From assembly GCA_012517645.1 (NCBI GenBank), contig JAAYUR010000205.1, forward strand, positions 1 to 5,722: a stretch of DNA of 5,722 nucleotides, given 5' to 3'. Position 1 is the first letter of the stretch; each line of letters opens with the position of its first letter. The DNA is from Treponema sp. GTDB lineage: Bacteria > Spirochaetota > Spirochaetia > Treponematales > UBA12059. This document shows, one piece after another, positions 1 to 5,671 of the stretch. The notes beneath the pieces were generated by a model, which worked only from the letters and a program-made list of their open reading frames with translations, was not told where the DNA came from and searched no databases. Both the position numbers and the translations under genes were made by a program.

Positions 1-669
1 CAGGTGGGCGGTCGTCAAGAATCCCCGGGGCGAGAGTGTCCAGCCGATGCTCGCTCCGGAAGCCAGGAAGACGGGCGCGAGGAACAGACTGCCCGTAAGC
101 AGGCCTAGGGTTACGGATCCGAGGGACGTGAGGCGCCGGGAGGCTTTTTTGATGCCGAGTCCCAGGACGGCGTAGGAAGCTCCCGCGCCCAGGGCAAGGG
201 CTATTCCGGCGTCCGGGGCGGGGGCTGTCGATTTTCCGAGGGAGACCAGGGCGCAGCCCGCGGCGGCCAGGGCCGTGGAAGCCCACCATGCCGGGGAAAG
301 CCGTTCCCGGAAGACGACGGCTCCGAGGATCCCGGCGAAGACCGGACCGGAGGCTATCGCGACCACCGTGCCCAGGGCCACCCCCGCGGCGATCACGCCC
401 CGGAAGAACAGGACCTGGAACCCCGCCAGGCCCGCCCCGGCCAAAAGCACCCAGGGGGACAGCCCCCGTGCCAGGGCTCGGAGGCCGCCCTCCCGGGCCG
501 CCGCGAAGGGCAGGAGGGCCAGGCCCCCCAGGGCGATGCGCACGAGGCCGATGGAGGAGGGGTCCGTCCCGACGGGGGCTAAGGCTTGTGCGGTTCCCGT
601 GGTCCCGTACAGCATGCCCGCGGCTAAAACCGTAAGGGCCGTACCCCATTTCCGTACCCGCGTCCCCAT
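1..669 (-). CDS. EamA/DMT-family membrane transporter, 3' end cut by window edge
   Basis: Read on the minus strand from the ATG at 669 to the window edge, this frame is open for 223 codons with no stop. The product is very hydrophobic. I see about seven membrane segments (roughly residues 8-28, 38-56, 70-90, 93-116, 129-145, 153-172 and 184-204). Around residues 83-125 there is a stretch typical of the first EamA repeat: FQVLFFRGV, then GVALGTVVAIASGPVFAG, then FRERLSP. EamA/drug-metabolite transporters usually have about ten segments in two repeats and near 300 residues, so roughly the last quarter lies outside the window. Members export or import small metabolites across the inner membrane; the substrate cannot be told from sequence. 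The start is supported by GGAGGGAG just upstream (minus strand, 672-679). It is transcribed away from parE, so it is probably unrelated to topoisomerase function. Family assignment is firm; function is open. Confidence 0.88.
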   Translation of the reverse strand, partial: MGTRVRKWGTALTVLAAGMLYGTTGTAQALAPVGTDPSSIGLVRIALGGLALLPFAAAREGGLRALARGLSPWVLLAGAGLAGFQVLFFRGVIAAGVALGTVVAIASGPVFAGILGAVVFRERLSPAWWASTALAAAGCALVSLGKSTAPAPDAGIALALGAGASYAVLGLGIKKASRRLTSLGSVTLGLLTGSLFLAPVFLASGASIGWTLSPRGFLTTAHL

Positions 670-670
670 C

Positions 671-680
671 TCTCCCTCCG
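671..680 (-). promoter_or_regulatory. Shine-Dalgarno of the EamA-type transporter
   Basis: On the minus strand the bases just before the ATG at 669 read CGGAGGGAGA. They contain a GGAGG core five bases from the start codon. This fixes the start of the transporter and shows that this genome does use SD-led starts, in contrast to parE next door. Confidence 0.7.
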
Positions 681-693
681 GATCGTCCCGTTG

Positions 694-722
694 TTGCCGG
701 AAGTCCCTCATCTTGGTACACT
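694..722 (+). promoter_or_regulatory. Predicted extended -10 sigma70-type promoter of parE
   Basis: TTGCCG (694-699, four of six matches to TTGACA) is separated by 17 bp from TACACT (717-722, four of six matches to TATAAT). TGG at 714-716 forms an extended -10. Transcription would start about seven bases downstream of the -10, at 729-730, on or next to the parE ATG at 730. No SD-like purine run precedes that ATG. Together these suggest a leaderless or nearly leaderless parE mRNA. This is seen by pattern only; start-site mapping would decide it. Confidence 0.5.
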
Positions 723-729
723 CCCGGAT

Positions 730-2532
730 ATGGCATCCCGGAACGATTACGACGAATCCAAGATCAAGACCCTTTCTTCCCTGGAGCATATACGCCTGCG
801 AACGGGGATGTACATAGGAAGGCTGGGCACCGGAACGAACCCCGACGACGGCATCTACATCCTCCTTAAGGAGGTGGTGGACAACGCCGTGGACGAGTTC
901 ATCATGGGGGCGGGCCGTAGGATCGAGGTCCGCATCGAGGGCGGCAAAGTCTCGGTTCGGGACTTCGGCCGCGGCATCCCCCTGGGCAAGGTGGTGGAGT
1001 GCGTCTCGGTGATCAACACCGGAGCCAAGTACAACGACGAGGTCTTCCAGTTCTCGGTCGGGTTGAACGGGGTGGGAACCAAGGCGGTCAACGCCCTGTC
1101 CTCCCGGTTCCGGGTCGTCTCCCACAGGTCTCGCAAATACATGGAGGCCGTGTTCAAGCGGGGTCGCCTCCTCTCCCAGTCCGAGGGCTCCACCCGGGAG
1201 CCCGACGGAACCCTGGTGGAGTTCGAGCCGGACCCGGAGATCTTCGGGGACTTCGCCTTCAACATGGAGTTCGTGGAGAAGCGTTTCAAGAACTACGCCT
1301 ACCTGAACACGGGCCTGACCCTCTCCCTGAACGGCAACGATTTCTCCTCCGAGAACGGCCTTCTGGACCTCCTCAAGGACGAGGTGGGGGAGGACACCCT
1401 TTACGAGATCGGCTGGTGGCGGGGGGACAAGATCGAGTTCGCCTTCACCCACACGAACAATTACGGCGAGGAGAACTTCTCCTTCGTGAACGGCCAGTAC
1501 ACCTCCGACGGGGGCACCCACCTTTCGTACTTCCGGGAGGGCTTCCTAAAGGCGGTCAACGAATACTTCCAGGCCTCGTACCGAGGGGAGGACGTCCGGG
1601 AGGGGATCGCGGCGGCCATCGCCGTGAAGCTCCAGAACCCCCTGTTCGAGAGCCAGACCAAGAACAAGCTCGGCAACGCGGAGATCCGGCCCTGGATCCT
1701 CCACGAGGTCAAGCGGGGGGTCGACGAGTTCCTGCGCCGCAACCCCCAGGCTGCCAAGCGCCTCCAGGAGAAGATCGTCTCCAACGAAAAGCTCCGTACG
1801 GAGCTGAACATCGTCAAGAAGGAGGCCAAGGAGGCGGCCAAGAAGATCGAGCTCAAGATCCCCAACCTCAAGGACTGCAAGTGCCACCTGGGGGACGGGG
1901 ACCAGGGTGAACGGAGCATGATCTTCCTGACCGAGGGGCAGAGCGCGGCGGGAAGCCTCGTGAGCGCCCGGGACGTCTACACCCAGGCGGTCTTCTCCAT
2001 GCGAGGCAAGCCCGAGAACATGTACGCAAAGAAGCGGACGGCCATCTACAAGAACGAGGAACTCTACAACATGATGATGGCCCTGGGAATCGAGAACGGC
2101 ATCGAAGGCCTGCGCTACGCGCGGATCATCCTGGCCACCGACGCGGACTACGACGGCTACCATATCCGCAACCTCCTCCTGACCTTCTTCCTGACCTATT
2201 TCGAGGAGTTGGTCGTGCAGAACCGCGTATACATCTTCGAAACTCCCCTCTTCCGCGTCCGGAACAAGAAGGAGACCCGGTATTGTTACAGCCCCAAGGA
2301 GCGGGATGAGGCCGTGAAGGTCCTGGGCGCCGCCGCGGAGGTCACCCGCTTCAAGGGCCTGGGCGAGATCAGCCCCAAGGAGTTCGGCCAGTTCATAGGC
2401 CCGGACATACGCCTTGTACCCGTGGACGTTCAAACCCTGAAGGCCGTGCCCGGGGTCCTGGGCTTCTACATGGGCAAGAACACCCCCGAGCGCCGGGACT
2501 ACATCATGAAGAACCTGGTGAACGATCTTTGA
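730..2532 (+). CDS. parE: Type IIA DNA topoisomerase (topoisomerase IV type) subunit B, ParE
   Basis: This 600-residue protein is the ATPase and TOPRIM subunit of a type IIA topoisomerase; it pairs with the ParC encoded downstream. The GHKL ATPase comes first: E48 (general base) and N52 in the KEVVDNAVDE motif, D78 with GRGIP, and the glycine loop GLNGVG at 111-116. The transducer lysine lies in the QTK loop (Q309, K311). TOPRIM follows, with E402 in TEGQSAAGS and the metal-binding DADYD at 471-475, then RFKGLGE at 540-546. The wording VGLNGVGTKAVNALS and YMGKNTPERR matches the Bacteroidetes/spirochaete ParE kind from memory, and 600 residues is its usual size. It lacks the insertion seen in enterobacterial GyrB. 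In-frame TTG codons begin at 691, but ATG 730 gives the family-like N-terminus and sits right after the promoter. TEGQSA replaces the more common EGDSA; the catalytic Glu is kept. The gene is intact. Confidence 0.95.
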   Translation: MASRNDYDESKIKTLSSLEHIRLRTGMYIGRLGTGTNPDDGIYILLKEVVDNAVDEFIMGAGRRIEVRIEGGKVSVRDFGRGIPLGKVVECVSVINTGAKYNDEVFQFSVGLNGVGTKAVNALSSRFRVVSHRSRKYMEAVFKRGRLLSQSEGSTREPDGTLVEFEPDPEIFGDFAFNMEFVEKRFKNYAYLNTGLTLSLNGNDFSSENGLLDLLKDEVGEDTLYEIGWWRGDKIEFAFTHTNNYGEENFSFVNGQYTSDGGTHLSYFREGFLKAVNEYFQASYRGEDVREGIAAAIAVKLQNPLFESQTKNKLGNAEIRPWILHEVKRGVDEFLRRNPQAAKRLQEKIVSNEKLRTELNIVKKEAKEAAKKIELKIPNLKDCKCHLGDGDQGERSMIFLTEGQSAAGSLVSARDVYTQAVFSMRGKPENMYAKKRTAIYKNEELYNMMMALGIENGIEGLRYARIILATDADYDGYHIRNLLLTFFLTYFEELVVQNRVYIFETPLFRVRNKKETRYCYSPKERDEAVKVLGAAAEVTRFKGLGEISPKEFGQFIGPDIRLVPVDVQTLKAVPGVLGFYMGKNTPERRDYIMKNLVNDL

Positions 2533-2545
2533 ACGTTATTAACTC

Positions 2546-2572
2546 ACCACGGAGAGCACGGAGGGCACGGAG
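2546..2572 (+). repeat. Left inverted terminal repeat: three 9-bp CACGGAG units
   Basis: Three back-to-back 9-bp units fill this stretch. Each is two variable bases (AC, AG, GG in order) followed by the fixed heptamer CACGGAG. The whole 27-bp block recurs inverted at 3078-3104 with 24 of 27 positions identical after reverse complementing. It lies 13 bases after the parE stop and marks the left edge of the GxxExxY cassette. Confidence 0.85.
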
Positions 2573-2609
2573 AGGAGAAAAACAAAAAAATGAGGGATAG
2601 CAAGAAAGA

Positions 2610-2984
2610 ATGTTGAAAAATGAAGATTTGACGGCAAGGATCATCGAGGCGGCGATCGAGCCTCACAAGGAGCTCGGCCCCGGATTGCTGGAGGGAGTCT
2701 ACGAGGGATGCCTCTGCAGGGAATTGGCGGATCGGAACTTGCCCTTCGAGCTTCAGAAGGAATTGCCCATCCTCTACAAGGGATCGGAGCTGGATGCGGG
2801 GTTCCGGCTTGATATAGTCGTGTAAGGAGAAGGTATCATCGAACTTAAGTCCGTCGAATCCCCGAGCCGACTCCACGAGGCACAGCTGTTGACCTACATG
2901 AAGCTGAGCGGCATCGGTATCGGTCTGTTGATCAATTTCAACGTCGAGCTTCTGAAGAACGGAATTCGGAGATTCGTCCTATGA
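2610..2984 (+). pseudogene. GxxExxY-family protein (PD-(D/E)XK nuclease-like) broken by one in-frame TAA
   Basis: Reading from ATG 2610 gives the hallmark G25-LL-E28-GV-Y31 in the family context LGPGLLEGVYE, then ELQKELPILYKG, then FRLDIVV with D68. A TAA at 2823-2825 (codon 72) ends that frame. The very same frame resumes at once with GEGIIELKSVES (E78, K80), HEAQLLTYMKLSG and IGLLINFNVELLKNGIRRFVL, stopping at TGA 2982-2984. The full span of 123 sense codons is the usual family length (about 120-130), so only a single codon is wrong. D68 and E78-x-K80 look like the PD-(D/E)XK catalytic residues, and the stop separates them. The family (TIGR04256/PF13366 type) has no settled function. The start has only a weak purine-rich lead (AAGAAAG). 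P18 sits where related proteins usually have Val before His. A point mutation, a sequencing error or readthrough could each explain the stop; I favour recent decay. Confidence 0.85.
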
Positions 2985-3077
2985 CGACCAACGTACATCC
3001 AGTCGGTACATTTGCTGAGCCTCCATCGTTTGATCTGACCGATTCTTCTCGTTGTCATTTCTCTCCCTCCTTCCTTT

Positions 3078-3104
3078 CTCCGTGTACTCCGTGCCCTCCG
3101 TGGT
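3078..3104 (-). repeat. Right inverted terminal repeat: three 9-bp CACGGAG units
   Basis: On the plus strand this reads as three 9-bp units, each CTCCGTG plus two bases (TA, CC, GT). On the minus strand the variable pairs, from the outside in, are AC, GG and TA before CACGGAG. The outermost unit is identical to that of the left repeat, the second differs at one base and the third at two. It closes the cassette 40 bases before the parC start. Confidence 0.85.
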
Positions 3105-3133
3105 TGATTCCGGCGAACCGTTGTATTCAAAGC

Positions 3134-3140
3134 AAGGAAA
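3134..3140 (+). promoter_or_regulatory. Ribosome binding site deciding the parC start
   Basis: AAGGAAA lies four bases before ATG 3145, just outside the right inverted repeat. It supports ATG 3145 over the in-frame ATG 3052, which would translate the inverted repeat. Confidence 0.6.
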
Positions 3141-3144
3141 CCTC

Positions 3145-5574
3145 ATGGCTTACATAAAGAAGCTCTTCGACGACAACTTCCTGTTCTACGCCTCCTATGT
3201 CATCAAGGACCGGGCCATTCCGGACTTGGACGACGGGCTCAAGCCCGTCCAGAGGCGCATCCTGCACACCCTCTTCGAGGCGGACGACGGCAAGTTCCAC
3301 AAGGTGGCCAACATCGTGGGTTACTGCATGAAGTACCACCCCCACGGCGACGCTTCCATCTATTCCGCCCTGGTTGTCCTGGCCAACAAGGAGCTCTTCA
3401 TCGACCGGCAGGGGAACTTCGGGAACCTCTTCACGGGGGATGAAGCCTCCGCGGCTCGGTACATCGAGTGCCGGGCCACGGCCTTGGCCAAGGAGATCTT
3501 CTACAATCCCAAGATCACGGAGTACGCCGATTCCTACGACGGACGCAACAAGGAGCCCGTGGTCTTCCCGGCCAAGATCCCCGTGGCCCTGGTTCTCGGA
3601 GCGGACGGGATCGCGGTGGGCATGAGCACCAAGATCCTGCCCCACAACCCCGTGGAGGTGCTCCAGGCGGAGATCGACTGCCTCCGGGGCAAGCCCTTCC
3701 GGCTCTATCCGGATTTCCCCACCGGGGGGTTCGCGGACGTGGGCGAGTACCAGGACGGGTCCGGCCGAATCCGTGTCCGAGCCCGCCTGGACACCTCGGA
3801 CCCCAAGCGCATCGTCATACGGGAACTGCCCTTCGGTTCGACCACGGAGAGCCTGATCGCCAGCGTGGAAGCCGCGGCAAAGAGCGGGCGGCTCAGGATC
3901 GCCTCCATCAGCGACTTCACGACGGAGACCGTGGAGATCGAGATCAAGCTCGCCCGGGGGGTGTACTCCCAGGAGACCGTGGACGCCCTGTACGCCTTCA
4001 CGGAGTGCGAGCAGACCATCTCCTGCAACCTCCTGCTGATCAAGGACGGCCATCCCACCCTCATGACCGTGAGCGAGGTGATCCGCTACCACGCGAAGCG
4101 CTTGACGGGAATCCTGAAGGCGGAGCTGGAGCTGGAGGCTCGGGAGCTGGCGGACGAGATCCACGCCCGCACCCTGGAGCGCATCTTCATCGAGGAGCGG
4201 GTCTACAAGTCCATCGAGTCGAAGCGCACCCAGGAAGCCGTCCAGAAGGCCGTGATCGACGGCCTTGCTCCCTTCGCCTCCGAAATCGGCCGGGCTGTGA
4301 CGACCGAAGACGTGGAGCGCCTTCTCAAGATCCCGATCCGCCGCATCTCCCTGTACGATATCGAGCGGGCCAAGGCCGAGATGGCCCGCCTCTTGGAGCG
4401 CCTTAAGGAAGTCCGGCACCACCTGGCCCACCTGACGGATTATGCGGTGGGCTTCCTGTCGGGGATCATCAAAAAGCTCGAGCCCGAGTGGAAGCGCAAG
4501 ACCGAGCTGGCCGGGTTCCGTAAGGTGGACGTCAAGGAAGCGGCGCGACGGGACGTGGCCCTCCGGTACGACGGGCAGACCGGCTACCTCGGCACCTCCG
4601 TGTCCACCGGGGACGCCCTGTTCGACGTCTCGCCCTACGACAAGATCCTGACGATCCGGCGGAACGGGATCTACACGGTTTCGTCGGTGCCGGAGCGGGC
4701 CTTCGTGGACCAGGGGATGCTTTATTGCGGCATCGCGGAGAAGGAGCTCCTCGCGGACGTCGTGTTCACCCTTGTGTACCGGGACGCGAAGACCGGGTAT
4801 CCGCACATCAAGCGCTGCCGGATCGACGCCTGGATCCTGAACAGGGACTACCAGCTCGTCCCGGAGGGGGACCAGATCCTCTGCTTCACGACCCAGTCCC
4901 AGGGTTCGATCCTGGTCAAGTACGCCCCGAAACCCAAGACCCGGGTCCTGCAGGAGAAGTTCAAGATCGAGGACCACGGGGTTAAGGGCCTCAAGGCCCG
5001 GGGTGTCCGCCTGTCTTCCCGGGAGGCCCTGTCCGCGGAGTGTCCCGGCGCAGGAAAGCCCCGGGAGCTCTGGGAAGAGCCCCTGGAAGCCGGGGACGGC
5101 CCCTCGACTCCGCCGCCCCGGGCTCCCGGCTCGAGGTCATCCCGGGCCGCGCCCGAGCCGATACGGAAAACCGCCGCCAAGCCGAAGGCCGCCAAGCCCG
5201 CGGCAGAGAAGCCCGCGGCGGCCAAGACGGGCGCGAAGACGGCCGGGGCTCCAAAGACGGCGGCCAAGAAGCCCGCTCAGAAAAAGGGGTCCGCCCCGAA
5301 ACCGGCTCCGAATAAGCCCTCGACGCCGAAACCGGCGGCCAAAAGGGCCCCGGCCAAGGCGGGAACCGTCGGTACGGAGTCGGCCGCCTCGAAAGCCGTC
5401 CCCAAGCCCGCGTCGCCTCGGAAGCCCGCGTCGTCGAAGCCTTCGGTGCCCAAGGAGCCGGCCAAGAGCCCGAAAAACGGGAAGCCCGCCCCCAAACCCG
5501 CGGGCGGCGGCCTCTTGAAGCGCCTGGAAAGCCTGCACAAGGATTCAGCGGATACGGGGAAGAAGAAACGCTGA
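3145..5574 (+). CDS. parC: Type IIA DNA topoisomerase (topoisomerase IV type) subunit A, ParC, with long basic tail
   Basis: This 809-residue protein is the DNA breakage-reunion subunit partnering ParE. The winged-helix/tower core starts at the N-terminus (MAYIKKLFDDNFL, DGLKPVQRRIL). The catalytic Tyr is Y106, preceded by R105 in AARYIECR. QGNFGN (89-94), YDGRNKEP and GIAVGMSTKILPHN are the other core signatures. A coiled-coil-like stretch follows near 410-430, then a short C-terminal domain with no GyrA-box (QRRGGKG type), so it should relax and decatenate rather than supercoil. Family similarity ends near residue 628 (GVKGLKARGVRLSS). The remaining 181 residues are an extension, Lys/Ala/Pro-rich from 673 and ending in LLKRLESLHKDS and GKKKR. 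In the quinolone region, HPHGDASIYS places A70 and S74 where GyrA S83 and D87 would be. ATG 3145 is chosen because the RBS and the family N-terminus agree. It was probably co-transcribed with parE before the cassette split the two. Confidence 0.95.
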   Translation: MAYIKKLFDDNFLFYASYVIKDRAIPDLDDGLKPVQRRILHTLFEADDGKFHKVANIVGYCMKYHPHGDASIYSALVVLANKELFIDRQGNFGNLFTGDEASAARYIECRATALAKEIFYNPKITEYADSYDGRNKEPVVFPAKIPVALVLGADGIAVGMSTKILPHNPVEVLQAEIDCLRGKPFRLYPDFPTGGFADVGEYQDGSGRIRVRARLDTSDPKRIVIRELPFGSTTESLIASVEAAAKSGRLRIASISDFTTETVEIEIKLARGVYSQETVDALYAFTECEQTISCNLLLIKDGHPTLMTVSEVIRYHAKRLTGILKAELELEARELADEIHARTLERIFIEERVYKSIESKRTQEAVQKAVIDGLAPFASEIGRAVTTEDVERLLKIPIRRISLYDIERAKAEMARLLERLKEVRHHLAHLTDYAVGFLSGIIKKLEPEWKRKTELAGFRKVDVKEAARRDVALRYDGQTGYLGTSVSTGDALFDVSPYDKILTIRRNGIYTVSSVPERAFVDQGMLYCGIAEKELLADVVFTLVYRDAKTGYPHIKRCRIDAWILNRDYQLVPEGDQILCFTTQSQGSILVKYAPKPKTRVLQEKFKIEDHGVKGLKARGVRLSSREALSAECPGAGKPRELWEEPLEAGDGPSTPPPRAPGSRSSRAAPEPIRKTAAKPKAAKPAAEKPAAAKTGAKTAGAPKTAAKKPAQKKGSAPKPAPNKPSTPKPAAKRAPAKAGTVGTESAASKAVPKPASPRKPASSKPSVPKEPAKSPKNGKPAPKPAGGGLLKRLESLHKDSADTGKKKR
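5161..5505 (+). other. Low-complexity Lys/Ala/Pro-rich tail region inside parC
   Basis: Codons 673-787 of parC encode many loosely repeated AAKP, KPAA, PKPA and AKK-like steps with almost no acidic or aromatic residues. The underlying DNA repeats variants of aagcccgcg and gcggccaag. The composition resembles histone H1-like C-terminal tails and would be disordered and strongly positive. It most likely binds DNA without sequence preference, by analogy with Lys-rich tails of some other bacterial topoisomerases. Repeat slippage could make its length vary between strains. Confidence 0.8.
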
Positions 5575-5585
5575 GCCTTGCCCCG

Positions 5586-5617
5586 CCCGTCCGAGGAGGA
5601 CCCCGCGGATGGACGGG
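5586..5617 (+). terminator. Weak hairpin after parC, possible transcript end
   Basis: CCCGTCC (5586-5592) can pair with GGACGGG (5611-5617) around an 18-base loop, 12 bases after the parC stop. No U-run follows, so it is not a classical intrinsic terminator. It may stabilise the mRNA end or be chance in GC-rich DNA. Confidence 0.25.
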
Positions 5618-5629
5618 AACGGCCCGGCC

Positions 5630-5659
5630 TTGACACGCCCCCCCGGGGCAGGCTATTTT
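5630..5659 (+). promoter_or_regulatory. Predicted sigma70-type promoter of tRNA-Asn
   Basis: A perfect TTGACA (5630-5635) is followed after 18 bp by TATTTT (5654-5659, four of six). Transcription would begin near 5666, a few bases before the mature tRNA end at 5672. The close fit to consensus suits a strongly expressed stable RNA. The spacer contains a C-run/G-run block (5637-5649). Confidence 0.65.
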
Positions 5660-5671
5660 TCCATCGTTCGG

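Larger units (their letters stand above)
2546..3104 (+). mobile_element. 559-bp inverted-repeat-bounded GxxExxY cassette inserted between parE and parC
   Basis: The segment has matching inverted ends (2546-2572 and 3078-3104) and one cargo gene of the GxxExxY family. It shows no transposase, integrase or reverse transcriptase. Hand counts of 60-base blocks show GC falling to about 45-55% over 2761-3060, against about 60-65% in parE and parC. Removing it would leave a 53-bp parE-parC gap. I see no clean target-site duplication. Just inside each end lies a purine-rich stretch, on the strand reading inward, leading to an ATG: 2590 from the left and 3058 on the minus strand from the right. The 93 bases after the cargo stop (2985-3077) hold no gene I can support. 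I recall similar CACGGAG-rich repeats beside GxxExxY genes in other environmental genomes, but cannot verify this here. Insertion is inferred from structure; how it moves is unknown. Confidence 0.6.

Noticed and set aside
1..669. Plus-strand Arg/Pro-rich frames at 275-817 and 288-635
   Set aside because: They are antisense to the EamA-type transporter, which has clear membrane segments and an SD.
691..729. TTG start at 691 adding 13 residues to ParE
   Set aside because: It overlaps the predicted promoter, has no SD, and the added residues do not resemble the family.
2531..3122. Similar flanks GAACGTT (2531-2537) and GAACCGTT (3115-3122) as a target-site duplication
   Set aside because: They differ by an insertion and lie at unequal distances (8 and 10 bases) from the repeat edges, so chance is likelier.
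2894..3130. Minus-strand 78-residue frame starting near the right repeat, with an internal ATG at 3058 behind AGGAGGG
   Set aside because: Most of it is the antisense shadow of the GxxExxY gene and its tail; the Arg-rich product resembles nothing I know. The SD-like lead is kept as a separate symmetry observation.
3052..3144. In-frame ATG at 3052 that would add 31 residues to ParC
   Set aside because: The added stretch translates the inverted repeat and has no family similarity; ATG 3145 has an RBS and the expected N-terminus.
3127..4977. Long minus-strand frame opposite parC, and a similar one opposite parE at 1546-2433
   Set aside because: High-GC coding DNA leaves antisense frames open; the products are Leu/Val/Asp/Gly-rich mirror sequences without family features or an RBS.
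5637..5660. GCCCC/GGGGC hairpin followed after six bases by a T-run, like an intrinsic terminator
   Set aside because: The 3-base loop and the gap before the T-run are poor, and the block lies between the -35 and -10 of the tRNA promoter, which explains the T-rich part better.
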